Source of the DNA: Pseudomonas sp. PD9R
Lineage (GTDB): Bacteria > Pseudomonadota > Gammaproteobacteria > Pseudomonadales > Pseudomonadaceae
NCBI RefSeq assembly: GCF_019200975.1
Contig: NZ_JAHTMR010000003.1
Span: 93,639 to 157,638 of the forward strand
DNA length: 64,000 nt
Direction: 5' to 3'
The notes beneath the pieces are model-generated. The model worked only from the letters and a program-made list of their open reading frames with translations. It had not been told where the DNA came from and did no database searches. Numbering within the stretch: the first letter of the stretch is position 1; every line of letters begins with the position of its first letter. Shown piece after piece: positions 1 through 8,212 of this stretch. The translations under genes were made by a program, and so were the position numbers.

Positions 1-443
1 CGACCCGCTGGATCGATCAAGGCGCCAGTCAGGCGTTGCCGATCATGCGTGTCTCGACCCGGCAACAGTCAGGCTTCGTCGAAGACCTGTTCCGTAGCCA
101 GGTGGCGGACAAGACCAACTGGCGTGCCTTGCTCAAGGGCGATGCGGTGCCGGTGGACCTGGCACAGGTTCGCGACCAGTTGTTCGACAGCTGCGCCGAA
201 GGCCTGCAAGGGTTGCAGGAGCGATTCGGCCTACAGGCAATCCAGACGATTGCTGATGTCGAACCACTCGAAATCCGCTTCCCGGTCGAGCAATACCCGG
301 CAAAGATTGTCAGCTTCAACCTGGACAAACAGCCGATTGCCGAGGGCACGCTGATGGGGATCAAGGGCCAATACCTGATCTTCGACACTGGCGTGATCAA
401 TATTCGTAAATACACGGCCTACCAGCTCGCCGTGCATCAGTAA
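1..443 (+). CDS. DUF2797 family protein, 3' part
   Basis: This is the C-terminal part of a gene that begins before the window. The frame is open from base 3 and ends with TAA at 441-443, giving about 146 residues. The sequence resembles the C-terminus of the DUF2797 proteins that pseudomonads carry just upstream of pepN; this is recognition by context and general similarity, not by a catalytic motif. The visible stretch is soluble, with no membrane segment, and ends in a beta-rich part containing GTLMGIKGQYLIF. The stop lies only 10 bases before the pepN start, so the two genes are probably cotranscribed. Function is unknown. Confidence 0.6.
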   Translation, partial: TRWIDQGASQALPIMRVSTRQQSGFVEDLFRSQVADKTNWRALLKGDAVPVDLAQVRDQLFDSCAEGLQGLQERFGLQAIQTIADVEPLEIRFPVEQYPAKIVSFNLDKQPIAEGTLMGIKGQYLIFDTGVINIRKYTAYQLAVHQ

Positions 444-453
444 GGACTCCAGC

Positions 454-3111
454 ATGCGCACCGAACAACCGAAGATGATCTATCTCAAGGACTATCAGGC
501 ACCTGAGTACCTGATCGACGAAACGCACCTGACCTTCGAGTTGTTCGAGGACCACAGCCTGGTCCATGCGCAACTGGTGATGCGCCGCAACCCCGAGCGT
601 GGCCCAGGCTTGCCGCCGCTGGTACTGGACGGCCAGCAACTTGAGCTGCTATCGGTCAACCTGGCCGACCGCGAACTGAGCGCTGCCGACTACCAGTTGA
701 CGGAAAATCACCTGACCCTGCACCCGACCAGCACCACGTTCACAGTCGATACCAGCGTCAAGATCCACCCGGAAACCAACACCGCGCTGGAAGGCCTGTA
801 CAAGTCCGGCACGATGTTCTGCACCCAGTGCGAGGCCGAAGGTTTCCGCAAGATCACCTATTACCTCGACCGCCCGGACGTGATGAGCACCTTCACCACC
901 ACGGTGGTTGCAGAACAGCACAGCTATCCGGTGCTGCTGTCGAACGGCAACCCGATTGCCTCGGGCCCTGGCGAAGATGGTCGGCACTGGGCGACCTGGG
1001 AAGATCCGTTCAAGAAGCCGGCGTACCTGTTTGCGCTGGTGGCCGGTGATTTGTGGTGCGTTGAAGACACCTTCACCACCATGACCGAGCGCTCCGTGGC
1101 GCTGCGTATTTATGTCGAGCCGGAAAACATCGACAAGTGCCAGCACGCCATGAACAGCCTGAAGAAATCCATGCGCTGGGACGAAGAGGTCTACGGTCGC
1201 GAATACGATCTGGACATCTTCATGATCGTCGCCGTGAACGACTTCAACATGGGCGCCATGGAAAACAAGGGCCTCAATATTTTCAACTCCAGCGCCGTGC
1301 TGGCCCGGGCCGAAACCGCTACCGACGCCGCGCACCAGCGGGTTGAAGCCATCGTCGCTCACGAATACTTCCACAACTGGTCGGGCAACCGCGTGACCTG
1401 CCGCGACTGGTTCCAGCTGTCGCTCAAGGAAGGTTTCACGGTGTTCCGTGATTCCGGTTTCTCCGCCGACATGAACTCGGCCACGGTCAAGCGCATCCAG
1501 GACGTGGCGTACCTGCGGACTCACCAGTTCGCCGAAGACGCCGGTCCGATGGCCCACGCCGTACGCCCGGACAGCTTCATCGAAATTTCCAACTTCTACA
1601 CCCTGACCGTGTACGAAAAGGGTTCGGAAGTGGTCGGCATGATCCACACCTTGCTTGGTGCCGAAGGCTTCCGTAAAGGCAGTGATCTGTACTTCGACCG
1701 CCATGACGGGCAGGCCGTGACCTGCGACGACTTCATCAAGGCCATGGAAGACGCCAACGGCGTTGACCTGACCCAATTCAAACGCTGGTACAGCCAGGCG
1801 GGCACACCGCGTTTGGCGGTGAGCGAAGCCTATGACGCCGCCGCGAAAACCTACAGCCTGACCTTCCGCCAGAGCTGCCCGCAAACGCCGGACAAGGTTG
1901 AAAAACTGCCGTTCGTGATCCCGGTCGAGCTTGGCCTGCTGGACTCGAAAGGCGCGGCGGTTGCTTTGCGTCTATCAGGCGAAGCGGTTGCCCAAGGCAC
2001 GTCTCGGGTTATTTCCGTGACCGAAGCCGAGCAGACCTTCACCTTCGTTGACATCGCTGAGCAGCCGCTGCCGTCGTTGCTGCGTGGTTTCTCTGCACCG
2101 GTGAAACTGAGTTTCCCGTACAACCGCGATCAGTTGATGTTCCTGATGCAGCACGACAGTGACGGTTTCAACCGTTGGGATGCCGGCCAGCAATTGTCGG
2201 TACAGGTGCTGCAAGAGTTGATCGCACAGCAACAGAAAGGCGAAGCGCTGGTGCTGGATCAGCGTCTGGTTTCTGCGCTGCGCACCGTGCTGTCCGATGA
2301 GTCGCTGGATCAGGCGATGGTCGCCGAAATGCTGTCGCTGCCAAGCGAAGCCTATCTGACTGAAATCAGCGAAGTGGCGGATGTCGACGCGATCCACACC
2401 GCCCGCGAGTTTGCCCGTAAGCAACTGGCGGACGCGTTGTTCGAAGGCTTGTGGCTGCGTTACCAGGCCAACCGTGACCTGTCGAAGCAAACGCCATACG
2501 TGGCCGAGGCCGAGCATTTCGCCCGTCGTGCACTGCAGAACATTGCGCTGTCGTACCTGATGCTCAGCGGCAAGCCTGAGGTTTTGGCGGCGACGCTGGA
2601 GCAGTTCGATGCGTGCGACAACATGACCGAGCGTTTGACCGCACTGGCCGTGCTGGTCAACTCGCCGTTCGAAGAGCAGAAAGCCAAGGCGCTGGCCAGT
2701 TTCGCCGAGCACTTCAAGGACAATCCGCTGGTCATGGATCAGTGGTTCAGCGTCCAGGCCGGCAGTGTATTGCCGGGTGGGCTGGATCGGGTGCGTGAGC
2801 TGATGGCGCATCCGGCGTTCAACATCAAGAACCCGAACAAGGTGCGCGCGCTGATCGGTGCATTTGCCGGGCAGAACCTGATCAACTTCCATGCGGCGGA
2901 CGGTTCGGGGTATCGCTTCCTGGCGGATCTGGTGATTGAGCTGAACGGGTTTAATCCGCAGATCGCTTCTCGGCAATTGGCGCCTTTGACTCGCTGGCGC
3001 AAATACGATGGTGCGCGTCAGGCATTGATGAAAGGGGAGCTGGAGCGGATTCGGGCTTCGGGGCAGCTGTCCAGTGATGTGTTTGAGGTGGTCAGCAAAA
3101 GTTTGGCTTGA
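454..3111 (+). CDS. pepN: aminopeptidase N (M1 zinc metallopeptidase)
   Basis: A cytoplasmic M1-family aminopeptidase of 885 residues, the usual length for proteobacterial PepN (about 870-890). It removes N-terminal residues from peptides in the last steps of protein turnover. The substrate-binding GAMEN motif is at residues 267-271. The zinc site HEYFH is at 303-307, with the third ligand in the downstream NxxxKEG segment, E326. This spacing matches E. coli PepN. The N-terminus has no signal peptide. The ATG at 454 is preceded by AGGA in the short gap after the DUF2797 gene, which supports this start and a two-gene unit. A long reading frame on the opposite strand (649-1884) is a shadow. Confidence 0.97.
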   Translation: MRTEQPKMIYLKDYQAPEYLIDETHLTFELFEDHSLVHAQLVMRRNPERGPGLPPLVLDGQQLELLSVNLADRELSAADYQLTENHLTLHPTSTTFTVDTSVKIHPETNTALEGLYKSGTMFCTQCEAEGFRKITYYLDRPDVMSTFTTTVVAEQHSYPVLLSNGNPIASGPGEDGRHWATWEDPFKKPAYLFALVAGDLWCVEDTFTTMTERSVALRIYVEPENIDKCQHAMNSLKKSMRWDEEVYGREYDLDIFMIVAVNDFNMGAMENKGLNIFNSSAVLARAETATDAAHQRVEAIVAHEYFHNWSGNRVTCRDWFQLSLKEGFTVFRDSGFSADMNSATVKRIQDVAYLRTHQFAEDAGPMAHAVRPDSFIEISNFYTLTVYEKGSEVVGMIHTLLGAEGFRKGSDLYFDRHDGQAVTCDDFIKAMEDANGVDLTQFKRWYSQAGTPRLAVSEAYDAAAKTYSLTFRQSCPQTPDKVEKLPFVIPVELGLLDSKGAAVALRLSGEAVAQGTSRVISVTEAEQTFTFVDIAEQPLPSLLRGFSAPVKLSFPYNRDQLMFLMQHDSDGFNRWDAGQQLSVQVLQELIAQQQKGEALVLDQRLVSALRTVLSDESLDQAMVAEMLSLPSEAYLTEISEVADVDAIHTAREFARKQLADALFEGLWLRYQANRDLSKQTPYVAEAEHFARRALQNIALSYLMLSGKPEVLAATLEQFDACDNMTERLTALAVLVNSPFEEQKAKALASFAEHFKDNPLVMDQWFSVQAGSVLPGGLDRVRELMAHPAFNIKNPNKVRALIGAFAGQNLINFHAADGSGYRFLADLVIELNGFNPQIASRQLAPLTRWRKYDGARQALMKGELERIRASGQLSSDVFEVVSKSLA

Positions 3112-3123
3112 GTGCTGTAGAAC

Positions 3124-3345
3124 TTGGCGGCCTTCGGGCCGACCAGGTTCCTGGTTTTTTGGGTGTATATCCGTTTTTGCGGTGACTCCGCTAATGGTTT
3201 CGCCCTTGCGTCCGGCCCCTCGCTAAAGCTCGGCGTTCCGTCGCTGCGGCATCCCTCCGGGGACGCTGCCCTCCGGTCGGCTTCGCTTCGACCTACATGC
3301 AGCGTGGGGGCGGCCTGACAGCCGACCTGAATTTCGGATGATCCC
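3124..3345. repeat. probable long dispersed Pseudomonas intergenic repeat
   Basis: The block opens with GGCGGCCTTCGGGCCGACCA, continues with a GTGTATATCCGTTTTTGCGG-type segment and closes with CGACCTACATGCAGCG and GGCGGCCTGACAGCCGACC. From memory, this order of segments recurs in intergenic regions of fluorescens-group genomes. The two ends are related to each other (GGCGGCC...GCCGACC). No coding signal is convincing. Only one copy is present here, so repetitiveness is inferred, not seen. Confidence 0.35.
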
Positions 3346-3454
3346 CTGTAGGAGCTGCCGAAGGCTGCGATCTTTTGATTTTGGTTTTTGGCGGTCTCAA
3401 GGATTCCAGAAGATCAAGATCAAAAGATCGTAGCCTTCGGCAGCTCCTACGGGG
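3346..3454. repeat. REP pair (GGAGCTGCCG family)
   Basis: Two inverted copies of the family with core GGAGCTGCCGAAGGCTGCGATC, separated by a short spacer. Each side ends in CTTTTGAT/ATCAAAAG, so the whole element can fold as one large hairpin. It lies downstream of pepN. Confidence 0.9.
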
Positions 3455-3675
3455 GACGTTGATCAATCACCCTTCCGAATACCCTTTCATTCACCCGCTC
3501 GCTTTACCCCCTCCGGTTAACAAAACATAACGTGCGGTCGATTGTCAGCCCTTCAAGAACACCGATAGGATAAGCCAGCTTCCGAAGGGGCTCTGGATTG
3601 CGGGTTTCAGGACTATGCTCCAACCTGTCAACCACTGCGACTCCCCTTACGGCGCCCTGAAAGGTTGAACGGCCT

Positions 3676-3686
3676 AACAATAATAA
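3676..3686 (+). promoter_or_regulatory. candidate Crc/Hfq catabolite-repression target
   Basis: Two overlapping AANAANAA motifs (AACAATAA and AATAATAA) lie 13 bases before the ATG at 3700 and just upstream of the GGGGGAAGG ribosome-binding site. In Pseudomonas, Hfq with Crc represses translation through such A-rich motifs near start codons. A nearly identical motif precedes the downstream transporter. The match is sequence-based only. Confidence 0.4.
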
Positions 3687-3699
3687 TGGGGGAAGGTCT

Positions 3700-4752
3700 A
3701 TGAGTGAGCCTGTCATGGGTGTGGGTATCTGCCGCCCGCCGGCATTACGCAAATTCGCGTTGCTGGCTACAGCGCTCTCGCTGTTGGGTTGTGCCGTGGT
3801 GTCGGCTCCTGTGCTGGCCGCTGACGCGCCGGCATCCGATACTGTTTTTTCCGTTGAGTCCGCCAAGGCCAGTAAAAGCCTGATACTCGATGTCGTGCAT
3901 GCCGGCCCGCGCCTGGTGGCGGTCGGGGATCGTGGGCACATTCTTTATTCCGATGACAAAGGTGCGACCTGGGTCCAGGCTAAAGTGCCCACCCGGCAAC
4001 TGCTGACCTCGGTGTTCTTTGTCGATGACAAGCACGGCTGGGCCGTGGGCCATGACGCGCAGATCCTCGCCAGCGAGGACGGCGGCGTCACCTGGACCAA
4101 GCAATTCGAAGATCTGAAACGCGAATCGCCGCTGCTCGATGTCTGGTTCAAGGACGTCAACAGCGGCTTTGCCGTGGGCGCTTACGGTTCGTTGATGGAA
4201 ACCACCGACGGCGGCAAGCACTGGGAAGATGCCAGCGATCGCCTGGACAACGAAGACCAGTACCACCTCAACGCGATCACGGCGGTCAAGGATGCCGGGC
4301 TGTTCATCGTTGGTGAGCAGGGCAGCATGTTCCGCTCTGCCGATTGGGGCCAGACCTGGGAAAAACTCGAAGGCCCGTATGAAGGTTCGCTGTTCGGTGT
4401 GATCGGCACCGCGCAAGCCAATACGCTGCTGGCGTACGGGCTACGAGGCAATCTTTATCGTTCCACCGATTTCGGTAGCACCTGGGAGCAAGTCGAACTC
4501 AAGGCTGAGCGCGGTGACCTGGAGTTCGGCCTGTCCGGTGGCACATTGCTCGATGACGGTTCGATCGTGATCGTCGGCAACGGTGGCTCGGTGATCAGCA
4601 GCAGCGATAACGGCGAGACGTTCAGCGTCTTCAACCGTCGCGATCGTATCTCGCTCTCGTCGGTGGTCGCCGCAGGCAATGGCAATCTGATTTTGGCTGG
4701 ACAGGGCGGCGTTCGCGCCACTTCGCCAAACGGCGCTGAGCTGGGCAAATGA
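3700..4752 (+). CDS. YCF48-like beta-propeller protein, exported
   Basis: A 350-residue protein with an N-terminal export signal: a basic segment, a hydrophobic run LLATALSLLG, and a cleavage region near APVLA-AD. The mature part consists of repeated blades with GATW, GVTWTK, GKHWED, GQTWEKLE and GSTWEQVE motifs. These are Asp-box/BNR-like turns as in the YCF48/Hcf136 fold, giving a periplasmic propeller. It lies 28 bases before an RND/MMPL transporter and both genes have an AATAA-rich leader before the ribosome-binding site, so they form one unit. In other pseudomonads such a pair often travels with DUF1302 and DUF1329 genes; those are absent here. Role is unknown; a periplasmic partner of the transporter is a reasonable guess. 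Confidence 0.8.
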   Translation: MSEPVMGVGICRPPALRKFALLATALSLLGCAVVSAPVLAADAPASDTVFSVESAKASKSLILDVVHAGPRLVAVGDRGHILYSDDKGATWVQAKVPTRQLLTSVFFVDDKHGWAVGHDAQILASEDGGVTWTKQFEDLKRESPLLDVWFKDVNSGFAVGAYGSLMETTDGGKHWEDASDRLDNEDQYHLNAITAVKDAGLFIVGEQGSMFRSADWGQTWEKLEGPYEGSLFGVIGTAQANTLLAYGLRGNLYRSTDFGSTWEQVELKAERGDLEFGLSGGTLLDDGSIVIVGNGGSVISSSDNGETFSVFNRRDRISLSSVVAAGNGNLILAGQGGVRATSPNGAELGK

Positions 4753-4760
4753 GCCGGGTT

Positions 4761-4768
4761 AATAATAA
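4761..4768 (+). promoter_or_regulatory. candidate Crc/Hfq target before the RND gene
   Basis: AATAATAA lies 12 bases upstream of the ATG at 4781, followed directly by GAAGGCGGGG, the ribosome-binding site. It repeats the arrangement before the preceding gene, suggesting both are translationally repressed by Hfq/Crc. Inference from motif only. Confidence 0.4.
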
Positions 4769-4780
4769 GAAGGCGGGGCT

Positions 4781-7165
4781 ATGACTTCCTTGAGCACTCA
4801 TCATCAGGACAAGGCGACGTTTCTTGAACGCCTGATTTTCAACAACCGCCCGGCAGTGATCGTCATCTGCCTGCTGGTCAGCATCTTCCTGTTCTGGCAG
4901 GCGACGCTGATCCGTCCTTCCACCAGCTTCGAAAAAATGATTCCGCTTGAGCATCCGTTCATTCAAAAGATGATGGAGCACCGCAACGATCTGGCGAACC
5001 TGGGCAACACCGTACGGATTTCCGTGGAAGCCACCGACGGTGACATCTTCTTCAAGGAGTACATGGAGACCCTGCGTCAGATCAACGACGAGGTGTTCTA
5101 CATTTCCGGTGTCGACCGTTCCGGCCTGAAATCGCTGTGGAGCCCAAGCGTGCGCTGGACCGAAGTGACCGAGGAAGGCTTCGCCGGTGGTGAAGTGATC
5201 CCGCAGAGTTACAACGGATCGCAGGCCAGCCTGGATACGTTGCGTAACAACGTGCTCAAGTCCGGGCAGGTCGGGCGGTTGGTGTCCAACGACTTCAAAT
5301 CGAGCATCGTCGATATCCCGCTGCTGGAGTCCTACCCAGACCCGCAAGACCAGGGCAAGTTGCTGCCGCTGGACTATCGGAAGTTCTCCCACGACCTGGA
5401 AGAAAAAATCCGCGACAAATTTGAAAAACAGAACCCTAACGTCAAGATTCACATCGTCGGCTTCGCCAAAAAGGTCGGCGATCTGATCGATGGCCTGGTG
5501 ATGGTGGTGATGTTCTTCGGCATCGCCTTCGTCATCACCCTGATCCTGCTCTACTGGTTCACCAACTGCATGCGCAGCACCGTGGCAGTGTTGAGCACGA
5601 CGCTGGTGGCGGTTGTCTGGCAGTTAGGTTTGATGCACTTCTTCGGCTTCGGACTTGATCCCTACTCGATGCTGGTGCCGTTCCTGATTTTCGCCATCGG
5701 TATTTCCCACGGCGTGCAGAAAATCAACGGTATTGCCTTGCAATCCAGTGAGGCGGACAACGCCCTGACCGCAGCGCGCCGGACCTTCCGCCAACTGTTC
5801 CTGCCGGGGATGATCGCGATTCTCGCGGATGCGGTGGGTTTCATTACGCTACTGATCATCGATATCGGCGTGATCCGCGAACTGGCTATCGGCGCGTCAA
5901 TCGGTGTGGCAGTGATCGTGTTCACCAACCTGATCCTGCTGCCAGTGGCGATTTCCTACGTCGGCATCAGCAAACGTGCGGTTGAACGTAGCAAAAAAGA
6001 TGCGGTACGCGAACATCCGTTCTGGCGTCTGCTGGCGAACTTTGCCAGTGCCAAAGTCGCACCAGTGTCGATTCTGCTGGCGCTGATCGCCTTTGGTGGC
6101 GGCCTCTGGTACAGCCAGAACCTGAAAATCGGTGACCTCGATCAAGGTGCGCCCGAGCTGCGTCCGGATTCGCGCTACAACAAGGACAACAACTTCATCA
6201 TCAGCAACTACTCCACCAGCTCCGACGTGTTGGTGGTGATGGTCAAGACCAAGGCCGAAGGTTGCTCGCGCTATGAAGCCATGGCACCGATTGATGAGCT
6301 GATGTGGAAGATGCAGAACACCGAGGGCGTGCAGTCGGCGATTTCCCTGGTGACCGTGTCCAAGCAAATGATCAAGGGCATGAACGAGGGCAACCTGAAG
6401 TGGGAAACCCTGTCGCGTAACCCGGACGTGCTGAACAACTCCATTGCCCGGGCCGACGGTCTGTACAACAACAGCTGTTCATTGGCGCCGGTGCTGGTGT
6501 TCCTCAATGATCACAAGGCCGAAACCCTGAATCGTGCGGTGCATGCAGTGCAGGACTTCGCCAAGGAAAACAACAAGGACGGGCTGGAATTCATCCTCGC
6601 CGCGGGTAACGCCGGCATCGAGGCAGCCACCAACGAGGTGATCAAGGAGTCCGAACTGACCATCCTGATCCTGGTGTACATCTGCGTCGCCACCATGTGC
6701 ATGATCACCTTCCGTTCCTGGGCGGCGACCTTGTGCATCGTGTTGCCGCTGGTGCTGACCTCTGTACTCGGCAACGCCCTGATGGCCTTCATGGGCATCG
6801 GCGTGAAAGTCGCGACCCTGCCGGTCGTGGCGCTTGGGGTGGGGATTGGCGTGGACTACGGCATCTACATCTACAGCCGTCTGGAAAGCTTCCTGCGTGC
6901 CGGCCTGCCGTTGCAAGAGGCGTACTACCAGACGCTGAAATCCACCGGTAAAGCCGTCCTGTTCACCGGTCTGTGCCTGGCCATCGGTGTGTGCACCTGG
7001 ATCTTTTCGGCCATCAAGTTCCAGGCCGACATGGGCCTGATGCTGACCTTCATGTTGCTCTGGAACATGTTCGGCGCACTGTGGCTGTTGCCAGCACTGG
7101 CGCGGTTCCTGATCAAGCCGGAGAAACTGGCGGGGCAGAAGGGCAATTCGTTGTTTGCTCACTGA
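4781..7165 (+). CDS. RND superfamily transporter, MMPL type
   Basis: A 794-residue inner-membrane protein with the RND duplicated plan. There is one transmembrane helix near residues 25-45, a large periplasmic loop, and a helix bundle around residues 230-400. A second helix (from about 430), a second loop and a second bundle (about 625-780) follow. The segment VGIGVDYGIYIYSR matches the motif of the second bundle in MMPL/patched-like RND proteins. It is shorter than tripartite drug-efflux RND pumps (about 1040 residues), and no membrane-fusion or outer-membrane gene is adjacent, so a lipid or hydrophobic-substrate role is more likely than drug efflux. It forms a unit with the YCF48-like gene and is followed by a clear terminator. 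Substrate unknown. Confidence 0.85.
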   Translation: MTSLSTHHQDKATFLERLIFNNRPAVIVICLLVSIFLFWQATLIRPSTSFEKMIPLEHPFIQKMMEHRNDLANLGNTVRISVEATDGDIFFKEYMETLRQINDEVFYISGVDRSGLKSLWSPSVRWTEVTEEGFAGGEVIPQSYNGSQASLDTLRNNVLKSGQVGRLVSNDFKSSIVDIPLLESYPDPQDQGKLLPLDYRKFSHDLEEKIRDKFEKQNPNVKIHIVGFAKKVGDLIDGLVMVVMFFGIAFVITLILLYWFTNCMRSTVAVLSTTLVAVVWQLGLMHFFGFGLDPYSMLVPFLIFAIGISHGVQKINGIALQSSEADNALTAARRTFRQLFLPGMIAILADAVGFITLLIIDIGVIRELAIGASIGVAVIVFTNLILLPVAISYVGISKRAVERSKKDAVREHPFWRLLANFASAKVAPVSILLALIAFGGGLWYSQNLKIGDLDQGAPELRPDSRYNKDNNFIISNYSTSSDVLVVMVKTKAEGCSRYEAMAPIDELMWKMQNTEGVQSAISLVTVSKQMIKGMNEGNLKWETLSRNPDVLNNSIARADGLYNNSCSLAPVLVFLNDHKAETLNRAVHAVQDFAKENNKDGLEFILAAGNAGIEAATNEVIKESELTILILVYICVATMCMITFRSWAATLCIVLPLVLTSVLGNALMAFMGIGVKVATLPVVALGVGIGVDYGIYIYSRLESFLRAGLPLQEAYYQTLKSTGKAVLFTGLCLAIGVCTWIFSAIKFQADMGLMLTFMLLWNMFGALWLLPALARFLIKPEKLAGQKGNSLFAH

Positions 7166-7182
7166 TCCCTGGCTGAAACAGC

Positions 7183-7216
7183 AAAGCCGCAACCTTGAGG
7201 GGTTGCGGCTTTTTTT
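7183..7216 (+). terminator. rho-independent terminator after the RND gene
   Basis: AAAGCCGCAACC and GGTTGCGGCTTTTTT form a strong GC-rich stem with a short TTGAGG loop, followed by a T run. It lies 18 bases after the transporter stop. Confidence 0.93.
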
Positions 7217-7225
7217 GTTTTTGAA

Positions 7226-7294
7226 GATCAAAAGATCGCAGCCTTCGGCAGCTCCTACATTTCTCCCTGTAGGAGCTGCCGAAGGCTGCGATCG
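7226..7294. repeat. REP pair (GGAGCTGCCG family)
   Basis: Two inverted copies of the family core with an 11-base spacer (ATTTCTCCCTG) fill the gap between the convergent transporter and regulator genes and abut the regulator stop codon. Confidence 0.9.
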
Positions 7295-8014
7295 TTAAGA
7301 AGGATCGCTACCCAGCACCACATTCAACGCACTGCGCGCATCATCCAACTGCACCAGCGTCGCATGCCGAGCACCCAAGGCGTCACGATTCTCGATCGCC
7401 GTAAGAATCGCCTTGTGCCGAGGCAGCGCCAGTTCATGCAGGTTCGGTCGCTGGTTCGAATGCTTAAGCGCCTCGGCAATCGCCACCGAGAGCATATTGC
7501 ACAGATTGGCCAGCAAGTCGTTATGGGTCGCGTCGGCGATGCGGCTGTGGAAGTCCAGGTCTGGTTGCAGCAAGGCTTCCGGCGTCGGGGCGGCTTCCAT
7601 GCGTTGGTAGGCTTCACCGATGGAGGCGATGTCGGCGTCGGTGGCGAACTGCGCGGCGAGGGCGGCTGCAGCAGGTTCGATGATGCTGCGCACGCTGGTC
7701 AGCAGGTCGAAGAATTCATTCTGCGGGCTGCTTTGCATCAACCAGTGCAGTACGTCCGGGTCGAGCATGTGCCAGTCTTTGCGCGGTTTGACCACGGTGC
7801 CGACCCGCGGACGGGAATACACCAGACCCTTGGCAACCAGTACGCGGGTAGCTTCGCGCAACACTGGCCGGCTGACCGCATATTCCTCGCACAACAGGGC
7901 TTCGGCGGGCAGTTTGTCGTCGGGCTGGAAACGTCCGGAGACGATCTGCATGCCCAATTCCTGGACGATGCGCGAGTGCATGCTTTTGCGATCGGAGGGT
8001 TTGCGGTAATCCAT
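7295..8014 (-). CDS. FadR-type GntR-family regulator of the sugar-acid locus
   Basis: A 239-residue GntR-family repressor of the FadR subgroup. The N-terminal winged helix (about residues 10-75) includes GRFQPDDKLPAEALLCEEYAV and SRPVLREATRVL, typical of the family. The C-terminal all-helical FCD effector domain carries the metal-binding pattern DLDFHSRIADAT with later histidines. The ATG at 8014 was preferred to a frame extending 49 codons further upstream because the family N-terminus starts here and the upstream part is REP-adjacent. It lies downstream of the dehydratase on the same strand with a REP pair between. It probably controls the dehydratase, the divergent permease and itself, with a sugar acid or 2-keto-3-deoxy acid as effector. 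Confidence 0.88.
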   Translation of the reverse strand: MDYRKPSDRKSMHSRIVQELGMQIVSGRFQPDDKLPAEALLCEEYAVSRPVLREATRVLVAKGLVYSRPRVGTVVKPRKDWHMLDPDVLHWLMQSSPQNEFFDLLTSVRSIIEPAAAALAAQFATDADIASIGEAYQRMEAAPTPEALLQPDLDFHSRIADATHNDLLANLCNMLSVAIAEALKHSNQRPNLHELALPRHKAILTAIENRDALGARHATLVQLDDARSALNVVLGSDPS

Positions 8015-8096
8015 GGGGAACGGCGCGGTCCTGTGCGATGGAGGTGCCGCGCATGATAGCAGGCGCGGCGCAATCTTGAGGCAGGTGCAAATCAAA

Positions 8097-8198
8097 TGTA
8101 GGAGCGAGCTTGCTCGCGATGGACCTGACGGCGGCGTTTGTTTCCAGGCAGCGCGCGTCATCGTTTACGTCCATCGCGAGCAAGCTCGCTCCTACAGT
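8097..8198. repeat. REP pair (GGAGCGAGCTTGCTCGCGA family)
   Basis: Inverted copies of TGTAGGAGCGAGCTTGCTCG flank about 50 bases of unrelated sequence between the dehydratase and regulator genes. This is the second REP family of the window. Confidence 0.9.
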
Positions 8199-8212
8199 AG
8201 TTTTTGCGTGAT

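Larger units (their letters stand above)
3112..3699. other. gene-free interval with two repeat types
   Basis: This 588-base gap holds no convincing gene. Its first part (about 3124-3345) looks like a longer dispersed repeat, followed by a REP pair at 3346-3454. The remaining 245 bases lead into the YCF48-like gene and carry its translation signals. The small reading frame at 3124-3318 has low-complexity composition typical of repeat DNA. Confidence 0.6.

Noticed and set aside
649..1884. 411-codon frame antisense to pepN
   Set aside because: Shadow of the pepN codon pattern, rich in His, Val, Gly and Arg, with no domain.
3124..3318. 64-codon frame in the gap after pepN
   Set aside because: Lies in repeat DNA and has low-complexity Ser/Arg/Ala composition and no ribosome-binding site.
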